Shown here: positions 1-8,152 of the stretch, piece by piece
How the letters are laid out: every line of letters starts with the position of its first letter
Numbering within the stretch: position 1 is the stretch's first letter
From: CAZMYM01 sp964620325
GTDB taxonomy: Bacteria > Bipolaricaulota > Bipolaricaulia > UBA7950 > UBA9294
DNA length: 64,000 nucleotides
Assembly: GCA_964620325.1 (NCBI GenBank)
Contig: CAZUIM010000013.1
Span: 12,304 to 76,303, forward strand
Direction of reading: 5' to 3'
Program-made: the position numbers and the translations under genes
The notes under the pieces: model-generated
Told to the model about the DNA's origin: nothing
The model's database searches: none
The model's input: the letters and a program-made list of their open reading frames with translations, nothing else

Positions 1-192
1 ATCTACGAGGCCTGCCTGAGACTCCCGCTGCGAACGGGCGTGCGTCGTCGATCTTCCCGTGCGCGACGGAGACGGCGATGAGGATCGGTCAGGCGATGGG
101 CGGTGACGCGTCGGGAATGAACGCCGCGATCGACGGGATCTGCGACAACGTCTCTCCGATTCGCTCGGATTCCCGCGCACTCAGCGCGCGGC
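1..192. other. Left edge, no supportable gene
   Basis: No convincing coding region is seen. Frame 1 of the plus strand is open from base 1 to a TGA at 79-81, so it could be the last 26 codons of a gene entering from the left, but the peptide is arginine-rich and not recognised. A 35-codon minus-strand frame (196-89) starts with a GTG that overlaps the glmS stop as GTGA, but nothing else supports it. An inverted repeat with 6-bp arms (173-178 and 186-191) sits just behind the glmS stop and could help end its transcript, although no T-run follows. Confidence 0.4.
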
Positions 193-2019
193 TCACTCCA
201 CGGTCACCGTCTTGGCCAGGTTGCGCGGCTGATCGACGTCCGTTCCGCGCCAGACGGCCGTGTGGTAGGCGAGAAGCTGTAGCGGGATCGTGAACAGGAT
301 CGGGCGCGAGATCCCATCGATCCGCGGCACCGAGATCACGGCGTCGGCGACCCGCGCAAGCGAGGGTTCGTTCGTACGGTCGGTCACGACGATGACGAAT
401 CCGTTCCTCGCCTTGACCTCTTCGATGTTGCCGAGCACCTTCTCGTAGGCGACGCCCTCCGACAGCAGGAACACGACCGGGGTCTCGTCGTCGATCAGGG
501 CAATCGGTCCGTGTTTCATCTCCCCGGCCGGGTATGCCTCGGCGTGAATGTAGGAGATCTCCTTCAGCTTGAGTGCGCCCTCGAGGGCGATGGGGAAGAG
601 GGGGCCTCGGGCGAGGAAGAGAACGTCGGCCGCCCCGTGGAGCCGCTCGGCCAGTCGATGAATCTCGGCCTCCGCCTGTAGCCCTTCGGTGATCCGTCCG
701 GGGAGCAGCGACATGGCCGCGATCTCCGACTCGATTTGGTCGCCCGATCCCTCCGATCTTCGACGGGCGAGTTCGAGGCCGAGCAGGCCGAGGACGGCGA
801 TCTGCGCGGTGAACGTCTTCGTCGCGGCGACGCCGATCTCGACGCCGGCGCGTGTGTAGACGCTCACGTCCGCTTCGCGATCGATCGTCGAGTGCTCGTT
901 GTTGACGACGGCGACGACGCGCGCTCCCCGCTCGCGGGCCCGCCGGACGGCCATCAGCGTGTCGATCGTCTCACCAGATTGCGAGACGGCGACGACCAGC
1001 GTCTTCTCGGTGACGTGAGGTCGGCGGATACGGAACTCCGACGCGATCATCGCCTGAATCGGAACCGGGAGAACCTCCTCCCAGAGGTACTCGGCGGTGA
1101 GCGACGCGTGGTAGGCGGTTCCGCACGCGACGAAGTAGACGTGTTCGAACTCGGCCGCGGCCGCGCCCAGCGGCTCGAGATCGATGAACAGACCGCCGTG
1201 ATCGGTCTTCTCTCGGACCGATTCTCCGACGGCACGCGCCTGTTCGTGGATCTCTTTCAGCATGAAGTGCTTGTAGCCGGCCTTCTGGATCGAGACCGGA
1301 TCGACGGAGACCCGATGCGGCGGTCGCTTGACCTCGCGTCCATCGAAATCGAAGAGCCTGATCCCGGCGCGCGTCAACTCCGCGACCTCGTCGTCGGCGA
1401 GGAAATGAACGTCGGTCGTTCGGCCGAGGAGGGCCGGGATGTCGGAGCAGGCATAGCCTCCGGACGGCCCCATTCCGACGACGAGTGGGCTCCCGCGACG
1501 TGCGACGAAGATTCTGTCCGGTGTTTCGGAACTGAGCACTGCGACAGCGAACGCGCCGTCTGCCTGAGCGACGGCGGCGATGATCGCGTCACGAAGATCG
1601 CGATCGGCGGCGTTGGCCTCGATCAGGTGTGCGAGAACCTCGGTGTCCGTCTCCGACGCGAATCGATGCCCTTCGGCGATCAGGCGCTCACGGAGGACGT
1701 TGTGATTCTCGATGATTCCGTTGTGGACGACGGCGATTTTCCCCTCGCAGTCGAGGTGCGGATGCGCGTTCTCCTCGCTCGGAGCGCCGTGGGTCGCCCA
1801 GCGGGTATGGCCGATCCCGACGGTCGCCGAGATCGATTCGCTTCGAAGGTCGGCCTCGAGCTCCTTGACCTTCCCGGCCCGGCGATACCGAAGGATGCGG
1901 TTCCCTTCGAGAACGGCGATGCCGGCGGAATCGTAGCCACGATACTCGAGGCGTTTCAGGCCGCTTACGAGGAAGGGAACGACTCGCTCATCTCCGATGC
2001 AGCCGATGATTCCGCACAT
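193..2019 (-). CDS. glmS: Glutamine--fructose-6-phosphate aminotransferase (isomerizing)
   Basis: Makes glucosamine-6-phosphate from fructose-6-phosphate and glutamine, the first step toward UDP-GlcNAc and cell-envelope amino sugars. The 608-residue protein has the usual length. It starts MCGIIGCIG, so Cys2 becomes the N-terminal nucleophile of the class II glutamine amidotransferase domain (about 1-220). Two SIS sugar-isomerase domains follow (about 285-420 and 460-590), with the motif SQSGET, and it ends with the family hallmark DQPRNLAKTVTVE. An upstream in-frame extension of 31 codons was rejected because the Cys must follow the initiator Met. It is divergent from the nuclease-family gene at 2127. 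The start has only a weak ribosome binding site and the leader is about 14 bases. Confidence 0.97.
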   Translation of the reverse strand: MCGIIGCIGDERVVPFLVSGLKRLEYRGYDSAGIAVLEGNRILRYRRAGKVKELEADLRSESISATVGIGHTRWATHGAPSEENAHPHLDCEGKIAVVHNGIIENHNVLRERLIAEGHRFASETDTEVLAHLIEANAADRDLRDAIIAAVAQADGAFAVAVLSSETPDRIFVARRGSPLVVGMGPSGGYACSDIPALLGRTTDVHFLADDEVAELTRAGIRLFDFDGREVKRPPHRVSVDPVSIQKAGYKHFMLKEIHEQARAVGESVREKTDHGGLFIDLEPLGAAAAEFEHVYFVACGTAYHASLTAEYLWEEVLPVPIQAMIASEFRIRRPHVTEKTLVVAVSQSGETIDTLMAVRRARERGARVVAVVNNEHSTIDREADVSVYTRAGVEIGVAATKTFTAQIAVLGLLGLELARRRSEGSGDQIESEIAAMSLLPGRITEGLQAEAEIHRLAERLHGAADVLFLARGPLFPIALEGALKLKEISYIHAEAYPAGEMKHGPIALIDDETPVVFLLSEGVAYEKVLGNIEEVKARNGFVIVVTDRTNEPSLARVADAVISVPRIDGISRPILFTIPLQLLAYHTAVWRGTDVDQPRNLAKTVTVE

Positions 2020-2040
2020 CTCGATCACCCGTGAGTCGGA

Positions 2041-2069
2041 AGTGTACCTGGGGGCACTGGAATGTCCAA
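2041..2069 (-). promoter_or_regulatory. Promoter of glmS
   Basis: On the minus strand TTGGAC and TACACT are separated by 17 bases. The -10 box ends 21 bases before the glmS ATG. The element is back to back with the promoter of the gene at 2127. Confidence 0.7.
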
Positions 2070-2076
2070 ACGGCCG

Positions 2077-2105
2077 TTGCCTGCGGCGACTTCGACCGCT
2101 ATACT
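2077..2105 (+). promoter_or_regulatory. Promoter of the bifunctional-nuclease-family gene
   Basis: TTGCCT and TATACT with a 17-base spacer; the start codon follows at 2127 behind an AAGGAGG. Confidence 0.75.
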
Positions 2106-2126
2106 GCCTCACCGAAGGAGGACGAG

Positions 2127-2624
2127 ATGCGGGAAGTCGTGATCAAGGCATTGCTGGTCGATCCGTCGAACAACTCCCCCGTCGTGCTCCTGAAAGATCG
2201 CGAGTCGAGGAAGGCCCTTCCCATTTGGATAGGAGACGCCGAGGCGATTTCGATTGCGTTCGGCCTTCAAACGGAGGACTTCCCACGGCCGCTGACGCAT
2301 GCGCTCATGAAGGCGATGATCGAAGACCTCCATGCGAGCGTGGAGCGCGTCGTCATCAAAGGGATGAAGGATGGGACGTACTTCGCCTCGATCTTCGTGA
2401 CGGACGACCAAGGGGAGACGCTCGAGTTCGACGCACGTCCGTCCGACTCGCTCGCGCTCTCCCTTCGGGTCGGCTGCCCGATCTACATCGACGAGGAGGT
2501 CTTCGAGACCGCCTCGATCGAGTCTCCGTTCGCGGAGGAAGACGAGTTCGGCGATTTCGTGGAATACGAGCTCGATCTCGGCGAGTTCCGGCGCAGAAGC
2601 CACGAAGAGGACGACGCAGACTGA
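2127..2624 (+). CDS. Bifunctional nuclease family protein (BFN/DUF151)
   Basis: A 165-residue member of the bifunctional nuclease (DUF151) family. The family domain covers about residues 1-140 and shows the conserved LPIWIGDAEA and RPSDSLAL segments. Some members in plants and Thermotoga have nuclease activity in vitro, but the cellular role is not settled. The C-terminus is strongly acidic. The start at 2127 was chosen because a perfect AAGGAGG lies at 2115-2121; the longer reading from 2031 would span the promoter. The gene has its own promoter and is divergent from glmS; the next gene is convergent. Confidence 0.85.
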   Translation: MREVVIKALLVDPSNNSPVVLLKDRESRKALPIWIGDAEAISIAFGLQTEDFPRPLTHALMKAMIEDLHASVERVVIKGMKDGTYFASIFVTDDQGETLEFDARPSDSLALSLRVGCPIYIDEEVFETASIESPFAEEDEFGDFVEYELDLGEFRRRSHEEDDAD

Positions 2625-2631
2625 TCGGTCG

Positions 2632-3483
2632 TCAACCGCGGAGAATCTCGACCCCGCGCGGCAGCGTCAGAACGTCTTCCTCGGTCAGCCCTTGATCGAC
2701 GCTGATGCGCTGAATCTGCACGGTCTTCTCGCGTTGGCCATCGCTGAAGAAGACGACCTTCTGAACGAGATACGACTCGCGATCGATCCAGATCATTCGG
2801 GCGAGCTTCCCCGACTTGGCGTCGCGGGCCTCCAAGATGTACTCGCCTCGGATCGAGCTTTCGACGGTGGCATCGCCGATGAAGCTGGCGTCGAGCTCCG
2901 GTTCGGAATCGTCACAGACGCCCCGAGAGAAGGACGGTAGCACGTAGCAATCGTCGGCGGTCAGCGTCCCTCTCAGGGTCACCGCAGTGGAGAAGGCGTC
3001 GGCCGTGAACGCCGGGACGCTCTGGAGTACTTGGAGCGTGAGCCTCCCTGCAGTCCAGTCCTCGCGAAGCTGTGCGAGGTCGAGGCTCGCGAGACCGACG
3101 GCGGCGAGGGGAACGCCGACCCAGCGCTTCACGACGGCCAATCCCTCGGACGGCGTGTAGTGGGTAAGAAGATCGTTTTCCACCGTGAATACCTGGCCTT
3201 CCAGGCCCGCGGGATCGAGGTACCGGACCGACAGGGCGGCGAGGGGCCGGTTCAACAGCCGGACGACCATCCGGACGCTCGGCCGAGACGGCGAATTCTC
3301 CGTTACCTCGACGACGGCTTCGAGGTCCTCGATCCTGGAGAACGCGTTCTCGACGCGCCAGATCAGCCCGTCGACCTCCGCAGGAGGGTGCTCCTCGAAG
3401 AGATAGTGATCGATTGCGGCGACGGCGACGATGAGAGAGACAAAGACGCCGATCGCCAGCAAGATGATGCTTTGATTGTTCAT
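2632..3483 (-). CDS. Exported LolA-like/outer-membrane lipoprotein-sorting family protein
   Basis: A 283-residue protein with one N-terminal hydrophobic segment (residues about 5-24) that is either an uncleaved anchor or a signal peptide. It has no lipobox Cys. The rest is a beta-rich domain that resembles the LolA/LppX-type 'outer membrane lipoprotein-sorting' fold (COG2834) in its pattern, including the late SGKLARMIWIDRESYLVQK strand pair. This assignment rests on the overall pattern and not on a diagnostic motif. The start codon has no Shine-Dalgarno and lies 8 bases behind a perfect TATAAT, so the mRNA is probably leaderless. It is divergent from pgk and shares a palindromic -10 region with it. 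Confidence 0.6.
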   Translation of the reverse strand: MNNQSIILLAIGVFVSLIVAVAAIDHYLFEEHPPAEVDGLIWRVENAFSRIEDLEAVVEVTENSPSRPSVRMVVRLLNRPLAALSVRYLDPAGLEGQVFTVENDLLTHYTPSEGLAVVKRWVGVPLAAVGLASLDLAQLREDWTAGRLTLQVLQSVPAFTADAFSTAVTLRGTLTADDCYVLPSFSRGVCDDSEPELDASFIGDATVESSIRGEYILEARDAKSGKLARMIWIDRESYLVQKVVFFSDGQREKTVQIQRISVDQGLTEEDVLTLPRGVEILRG

Positions 3484-3499
3484 CGGAGGCGATTATAAT
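3472..3499 (+). promoter_or_regulatory. Promoter of pgk, overlapping a divergent promoter
   Basis: TTGATT (3472-3477), a 16-base spacer and TATAAT (3494-3499). The -35 box lies inside the start of the divergent gene. The -10 box is part of the perfect palindrome GATTATAATC (3491-3500), which also gives the -10 box of the opposite promoter. Confidence 0.65.
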
Positions 3500-3520
3500 C
3501 CCGTTCTGAAGGGCATTCAA
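3492..3520 (-). promoter_or_regulatory. Promoter of the LolA-like gene, leaderless
   Basis: On the minus strand TTGAAT (3520-3515), a 17-base spacer and TATAAT (3497-3492). Only 8 bases separate the -10 box from the ATG at 3483, so transcription should begin at or within two bases of the start codon. Confidence 0.7.
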
Positions 3521-3556
3521 ACTGCGTCTACGCATCACAAAGGAGAGACTGGATCG

Positions 3557-4747
3557 ATGACAAAGGAAGGGCCGCTTCGCAGGGTTCAGGACGCCGCCGT
3601 CGACGGGAAGACGGTGCTCGTGCGCGTCGACTACAACGTGCCGCTAGAAGGCAGGACGATAACTGACGACACGAGGATCCGCGCCTCTCTCGCGACCCTC
3701 TCGACGCTGCTCGATGGAGGGGCGAAGGTTGTGCTGGCGACGCATCTCGGGCGCCCCGGCGGTGCGGTCGTTGAAGATCTCAGGCTCGATCCGGTGGCCG
3801 ATCGTCTGAGCGACGTGATCGGGCGACAGGTGAAGAAGCTCGACGACTGCATCGGGGACGCGGTCGTCGATGCGATCGACGCCGGTCGATCGGGCGACGT
3901 CTTCTTGCTCGAGAATCTGAGATTCCACGTCGGGGAAGAGGAGAATGACGGGACCTTCGCGCGGGCGCTGGCCGCACCGGCGGACGTGTTCGTCAACGAT
4001 GCGTTCGGCACCGTCCACCGATCACACGCCTCGACCCTCGGTGTGACGGAACATCTCCCCGCGTACGCCGGGCACCTGATGCAGACCGAAGTCGAGGCTC
4101 TCTCCCGCCTACTCGACGATCCAGTACGCCCGTACGTCGCAATCGTCGGCGGCAAGAAGGCCGGGAGCAAACTGGGAGCGTTGCGGGATCTGATCGAGCG
4201 GGTCGACCGGGTCCTCGTCGGTGGCGGCGTTGCCTACACGTTCCTGAAAGGCCTCGGGGCGTCGGTCGGCGAGTCGATCGTCGATCTGTCCCTGGTGGAC
4301 GAGATCGGCGACGTGATGCACGCGGCGGAGGCCGAAGGAGTGGAGATCGTGCTCCCGATCGACGCGGTGCTCGCCCGCAGTCTCGAGCCGGGTGCGGAGA
4401 CGAAGGTCGGCGATTCCCGGGCGATCCCCTCGGGGTGGGCCGGGTTCGACATCGGGCCGGAGACGGTCCGTCTGTTTCGCGGGAAGATCGAGGACGCTCG
4501 GACGCTCGTGTGGACCGGACCGATGGGAGCGTTCGAGGTTGAGGCGTTCGCCGACGGGACGGCCGGGGTTGCCGAGGCGGTCGCCGCGTCAAAGGCGTAC
4601 AGCGTCATCGGAGGCGGGGAGACGGGGGATGCGGTGGCGAGAGCCGGCTTCGCCGACGCCGTCTCGTACATCTCGACGGGCGGAGGCGCTTGCCTCGCTC
4701 TCCTGCGAGGAAAGAGCCTTCCGGCGCTGGATGCGCTTCGTGGCTAG
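3557..4747 (+). CDS. pgk: Phosphoglycerate kinase
   Basis: Transfers the acyl phosphate of 1,3-bisphosphoglycerate to ADP in glycolysis, or the reverse in gluconeogenesis. The 396-residue protein has normal length. Family motifs are VRVDYNVP near the N-terminus, ENLRFHVGEEEND, VNDAFGTVHRSHAS, WTGPMGAFE and GGGETGDAV in the nucleotide-binding half, and STGGGACLALL near the end. The usual GGAKVSDK segment reads GGKKAGSK here. The start at 3557 follows AAAGGAGAG; an upstream in-frame ATG at 3476 lies within the promoter and was rejected. It is a single-gene transcript followed directly by a tRNA gene with its own promoter. Confidence 0.97.
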   Translation: MTKEGPLRRVQDAAVDGKTVLVRVDYNVPLEGRTITDDTRIRASLATLSTLLDGGAKVVLATHLGRPGGAVVEDLRLDPVADRLSDVIGRQVKKLDDCIGDAVVDAIDAGRSGDVFLLENLRFHVGEEENDGTFARALAAPADVFVNDAFGTVHRSHASTLGVTEHLPAYAGHLMQTEVEALSRLLDDPVRPYVAIVGGKKAGSKLGALRDLIERVDRVLVGGGVAYTFLKGLGASVGESIVDLSLVDEIGDVMHAAEAEGVEIVLPIDAVLARSLEPGAETKVGDSRAIPSGWAGFDIGPETVRLFRGKIEDARTLVWTGPMGAFEVEAFADGTAGVAEAVAASKAYSVIGGGETGDAVARAGFADAVSYISTGGGACLALLRGKSLPALDALRG

Positions 4748-4748
4748 T

Positions 4749-4778
4749 TTGCCGGGCCCGATTCGCTCGTGCTATACT
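4749..4778 (+). promoter_or_regulatory. Promoter of tRNA-Gly
   Basis: TTGCCG and TATACT with an 18-base spacer. A 6-bp hairpin (GCCGAT/ATCGGC) lies between the -10 box and the tRNA. Confidence 0.65.
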
Positions 4779-4802
4779 TCGCCGATTGAATCGGCAGACT
4801 CT

Positions 4803-4874
4803 GCGGGCATAGCTCAGTGGTAGAGCATCAGCTTCCCAAGCTGAGGGTCGCGGGTTCGAGTCCCGTTGCCCGCT
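4803..4874 (+). tRNA. tRNA-Gly (anticodon CCC)
   Basis: A 72-base cloverleaf. The acceptor arms GCGGGCA (4803-4809) and TGCCCGC (4867-4873) pair fully. The anticodon stem TCAGC/GCTGA carries the loop TTCCCAA, giving anticodon CCC for GGG codons. The T loop is GTTCGAG. CCA is not encoded; the 3' end is followed by a short T-run. Confidence 0.97.
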
Positions 4875-4924
4875 TTTGCCTTGCGCGTCGCGTGATCCGT
4901 GCGCGGCGTCGACGGGAGGCGACG

Positions 4925-5524
4925 ATGGATCGACCGACATCCCCCGATGCGCTCACACTCGATGCCCTCCGCCCTCGCGTCGAGAGCTGCGTCCTCTGTC
5001 CGCTGCACGAGACGAGAACGCACGTCGTCTTCGGTGAAGGGAGCGAGAACGCCGAAGTGATGTTCGTCGGCGAGGGACCCGGGGAAGTCGAGGACAACAC
5101 GGGGAGGCCGTTCGTCGGTCCGGCCGGACAGAAACTCGACGAGGTTCTCGCGTCGGTCGAGATCCGTCGGGAGGTCGTCTTCATCGGAAACGTCGTGAAG
5201 TGCCGGCCGCCGGGCAACCGCGTTCCATCGAAGGCCGAGATGGAGACCTGTTTCCCGTACTTGGAGGCGCAGATCGCGTTGATCCAGCCTTCGTTGATCG
5301 TGACGCTGGGGAACACCTCGACGCAGTGGCTCATCCCCGATGTCCCGGGAATCACGAAGTCGCGAGGGACCTTCTACACGTGGCGTGGCGGAATCCAGGT
5401 CTTCCCGATGTTCCACCCGAGCTACCTGTTGAGATACCCGTCGCGCGAGAAGGGAAGCCCGAAGTACTTGACGTGGCAAGACATCCAGCGCGTGAAGGCC
5501 TGGATCGACGAGCGGAGCGGTTGA
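4925..5524 (+). CDS. Type-4 uracil-DNA glycosylase (iron-sulfur UDG)
   Basis: Removes uracil from DNA that arises by cytosine deamination. The 199-residue protein belongs to family 4, best known from thermophiles and many bacteria. It has an N-terminal CVLCPLH cysteine pair and later cysteines (NVVKC, METC) that bind the 4Fe-4S cluster. The active-site segment is GEGPGEVEDNTGRPFVGPAG and the second motif is MFHPSYLLR. The start at 4925 follows GGGAGG; the longer frame would read back into the tRNA. It probably shares a transcript with the tRNA or reads through from it; no separate promoter was seen. Confidence 0.93.
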   Translation: MDRPTSPDALTLDALRPRVESCVLCPLHETRTHVVFGEGSENAEVMFVGEGPGEVEDNTGRPFVGPAGQKLDEVLASVEIRREVVFIGNVVKCRPPGNRVPSKAEMETCFPYLEAQIALIQPSLIVTLGNTSTQWLIPDVPGITKSRGTFYTWRGGIQVFPMFHPSYLLRYPSREKGSPKYLTWQDIQRVKAWIDERSG

Positions 5525-5538
5525 CGGATGCGCCGATC

Positions 5539-5577
5539 GCCGACCGGAGTTCGTCACGGTCGGCTCGCGGTGCGAGT
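5539..5577 (+). terminator. Tandem hairpins after the UDG gene
   Basis: Two adjacent hairpins follow the UDG stop: 7-bp arms at 5539-5545 and 5558-5564, then 5-bp arms CTCGC/GCGAG. No T-run follows, so this is only a possible terminator. Confidence 0.35.
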
Positions 5578-5614
5578 TCGGTAGGTGTGCGGGAACAACC
5601 GTCTGAGTAAGGGT

Positions 5615-5643
5615 TTGACGTGTCTTGAGGGATCTCGTATAGT
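5615..5643 (+). promoter_or_regulatory. Promoter of infB
   Basis: TTGACG and TATAGT with a 17-base spacer, about 45 bases upstream of the infB start. It is the strongest promoter in the first 10 kb. Confidence 0.8.
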
Positions 5644-5693
5644 CAGATCCTCGCTCGTCTTGCGAACTTCATCGAAACGAAAGGAATGAGGCG

Positions 5694-7451
5694 TTGGCGC
5701 GGAAACGGATCTACGAGATTGCCAAGGAGCTTGACACGACCAGCAAGGAGCTGGTCGCGAAGCTCGACGAGATGGGGATGCCCGGCCTGAAGGCGGCAAA
5801 CTCAGTCGACGACGAGGAGTACGCGCTCATCGTTCGCCTGGTTCAAGACGAGGCGGCACCCGAATCTGAGGGGGAGGAGACGAAGGGGAAGGTCGGGACC
5901 GAAGCGCCGCCTGCGAAGAGAGCGACTGCACCTCGGAAGGAGAGAGCTCGGACCGGGGAACCTCGCCCGCCGATCGTCTCCGTTCTCGGGCACATCGACC
6001 ACGGGAAGACGACGCTGCTCGACGCGATTCGCAAGTCGCACCTCGCCGGCCGTGAAGCCGGCGGCATCACTCAAGGGATCGCTGCGTACCAGGCCGATCT
6101 CGGCGGTCGCCGAATCACCTTCATCGACACGCCGGGCCACAAGGCGTTCACGGGGATGCGTGCTCGCGGAGCTCAAGTGACCGACATTGCGATCCTCGTC
6201 GTCGCCGCCGACGACGGCGTGATGGCGCAGACGGTCGAAGCGATCGATCACATCAAGGCCGCGGGTGTTCCGATGATCGTGGCGGTCAACAAGATCGACA
6301 AGACGAACGCGGACCTCGCGAAAGTGCTGAACGATCTCGCTCAGCACGGGCTGACCCCCGAGGCGTGGGGCGGCGACACGATCGTCGTCGAAGTCTCGGC
6401 CCTTCAGAATCGGAACATCGAGGATCTCTTGGAGATGATTCTCCTCGTTGCGGACATGGAGGATCTGCGAGCCGACGCCAACCGCCCTCTCGAGGGGGTG
6501 GTGATCGAGAGCCACCTCTCCTCCGGCCGCGGCCCGGTTGCCACGGCTGTCGTGAAGGATGGAACGCTGCGAGAGAAGGAGTGGGCCGTCGCCGGATCCA
6601 CGTTCGGACGCATCAAGGCACTGATGGACGGCAGCGGGAATCGCGTCGCGGAGGCGCACCCCGGAGAGGCGGTAGAGATTCTCGGGTTCAACGAGGTCCC
6701 GCCGGTGGGGGCCGAGATCTCGGTCGTCAAGGATCAGGCGGAGGCCCGACGCGCTGCAGCGACCGAACCTGAAGAGAGGCGGGCGAAGCCGGAGGCACGC
6801 CCGATGACCCTCGAGGAGTTCTTCGGAGAGACCGAAGAGGTCCACAAGGTGCAGTTGATTCTGAAGGCGGCGACCTCCGGGGCACTCGAGGCCGCAAAGC
6901 GAGAGATCGGCGCTCTCGAGACGGAGGAGATCGAGATCGAGATCCTGCTGTCGGGCGTCGGGGGGATCTCAGAGAGCGACGTCATCCTCGCGTCCACCGT
7001 CGAAGGCGACTGCCCGGTGATCGGGTTCGGCGTCAAGGCGGACGCCAAGGCGACCAAGGTCGCGGATCGCGTAGGGATCTCCATTCTGACTTACGAGATC
7101 ATCTACGAGCTCGTCGACGAGTTGGAGCGCATCCTGAAGCGGACGCTCGGACCCGAGTACGTCGAGATCCAGCTCGGGGTCGCCGAAGTCAGGGACACGT
7201 TCAAGATTCCGAGCGGGATTGTCGCCGGATGTGCGGTCACGGAAGGGCGCATCGCACGAAACGGGAAGGTTCGCGTCGTTCGGGATGGCGATGAGGTTTT
7301 CGTCGGAGAGATCGCCTCGTTGCGGCGGTTCGAAGACGACGTGCGCGAGGTCGAATCCGGCCGAGAGTGCGGGATCCGGGTTCGCGACTTCGATGACGTA
7401 CAAGTCGGGGACCGCTTGATCATCTTCCGGATGGAAGAGGTTGAGTCCTGA
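5694..7451 (+). CDS. infB: Translation initiation factor IF-2
   Basis: GTPase that brings initiator fMet-tRNA to the 30S subunit and promotes subunit joining. At 585 residues it is a short IF-2. A single IF2_N domain (about 1-55) and a brief charged linker precede the G domain. The P-loop reads GHIDHGKT (99-106), with DTPGHKAF as G3 and NKID as G4. Domains II to IV follow. The start is TTG at 5694, because the protein reads MARKRIYEIAKEL, the typical IF2_N opening; the nearby ATG at 5686 is out of frame. It heads an infB-ylxP-rbfA operon; nusA, the usual partner upstream, is absent. Confidence 0.96.
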   Translation: MARKRIYEIAKELDTTSKELVAKLDEMGMPGLKAANSVDDEEYALIVRLVQDEAAPESEGEETKGKVGTEAPPAKRATAPRKERARTGEPRPPIVSVLGHIDHGKTTLLDAIRKSHLAGREAGGITQGIAAYQADLGGRRITFIDTPGHKAFTGMRARGAQVTDIAILVVAADDGVMAQTVEAIDHIKAAGVPMIVAVNKIDKTNADLAKVLNDLAQHGLTPEAWGGDTIVVEVSALQNRNIEDLLEMILLVADMEDLRADANRPLEGVVIESHLSSGRGPVATAVVKDGTLREKEWAVAGSTFGRIKALMDGSGNRVAEAHPGEAVEILGFNEVPPVGAEISVVKDQAEARRAAATEPEERRAKPEARPMTLEEFFGETEEVHKVQLILKAATSGALEAAKREIGALETEEIEIEILLSGVGGISESDVILASTVEGDCPVIGFGVKADAKATKVADRVGISILTYEIIYELVDELERILKRTLGPEYVEIQLGVAEVRDTFKIPSGIVAGCAVTEGRIARNGKVRVVRDGDEVFVGEIASLRRFEDDVREVESGRECGIRVRDFDDVQVGDRLIIFRMEEVES

Positions 7452-7462
7452 CCGAAGGCGAC

Positions 7463-7747
7463 ATGAAGGCGGGCTTGCTCACCCTTTCGTTTCGGCTCTA
7501 CGCAGTCGACTCGCTCAAAGCGAGGAGGTCGATCGTCAAGCGTATCCTCGCGGAGATTCAGCGCATGGGGCCCGCGTTCGCCGTCTGCGAGGTCCCCGGA
7601 GACGGGGACCTCCTCGATCTCACGGTTCGGATCGCCCATCTTTCGACAGACGTGCGGTTCACCGATGGAAACCTCCGGCGGGTCGCCGAACGGTTTGAAC
7701 ACAAGCCCGACTACGAAGTGATCGAGTCGGCGATCGAGATCCTGTGA
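7463..7747 (+). CDS. ylxP: YlxP-family protein (DUF503)
   Basis: A 94-residue DUF503 protein. The family often lies between infB and rbfA, as here, and is thought to be linked to ribosome maturation; no enzymatic role is known. The N-terminal pattern MKAGLLTLSFRLYAVDSLKA with the following KRRSIVKRI-like basic segment is typical. The start is ATG, 11 bases after the infB stop. The stop codon overlaps the rbfA GTG start. Confidence 0.88.
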   Translation: MKAGLLTLSFRLYAVDSLKARRSIVKRILAEIQRMGPAFAVCEVPGDGDLLDLTVRIAHLSTDVRFTDGNLRRVAERFEHKPDYEVIESAIEIL

Positions 7748-8130
7748 GTCGTAGAAAGCGGGCGCGTCTCCGCGAAGACCTTCAACGTGAACTGGCGGCG
7801 ATCGTCGAATTCGAGAGTCGCGATCCGATCGTTCGGGATGCGTTCCCGACGGTCATGGACGTTCAGCTGTCGTCGGATGCACGCTACGCGCGGGTCTTCG
7901 TCGCCGTCGGATCGGCGGTCGACAAGGCGGAGTTCCTCCGAGCGCTCGAACACGATCGAGGGTACTACCGGAGCGCCCTCGCCGGGCGGCTCGATCTGCG
8001 GCATACGCCGGAGCTTCGGTTCGAGATCGACGAGACGGTCGAGCGGGCGATGCACCTGGAAGAGGTCCTCCGGCACGACGATCTGTCGGCCGACGACGAA
8101 ACCGAGCGCGAGGATCAGTCGAATGCGTAG
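7744..8130 (+). CDS. rbfA: Ribosome-binding factor A
   Basis: Binds the 30S subunit during late 16S rRNA maturation and helps 5'-end processing. The 128-residue protein has the KH-like fold pattern, with VMDVQLSSDARYARVFV in the first half and a final LRHTPELRFEIDETVERA helix, which is the family signature. It starts with GTG that overlaps the ylxP stop (GTGA), so translation is probably coupled. The acidic C-terminal tail is not part of the conserved domain. truB does not follow; the next gene is convergent. Confidence 0.93.
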   Translation: MSRRKRARLREDLQRELAAIVEFESRDPIVRDAFPTVMDVQLSSDARYARVFVAVGSAVDKAEFLRALEHDRGYYRSALAGRLDLRHTPELRFEIDETVERAMHLEEVLRHDDLSADDETEREDQSNA

Positions 8131-8152
8131 TTCCGACCTGCGCTCTCGCTCC

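Noticed and set aside
89..196. 35-codon minus-strand frame starting in a GTGA overlap with glmS
   Set aside because: Too short, no recognisable product; kept only as a remark.
78..293. Plus-strand frame with GGDASGMNAAI, resembling the start of 6-phosphofructokinase
   Set aside because: Only about eleven residues match, the preceding residues do not, and the frame runs antisense into glmS without any other PFK motif. Chance or a very old remnant.
736..2034. 432-residue plus-strand open frame across glmS
   Set aside because: Mirror of the high-GC glmS coding strand; no ribosome binding site or known motif.
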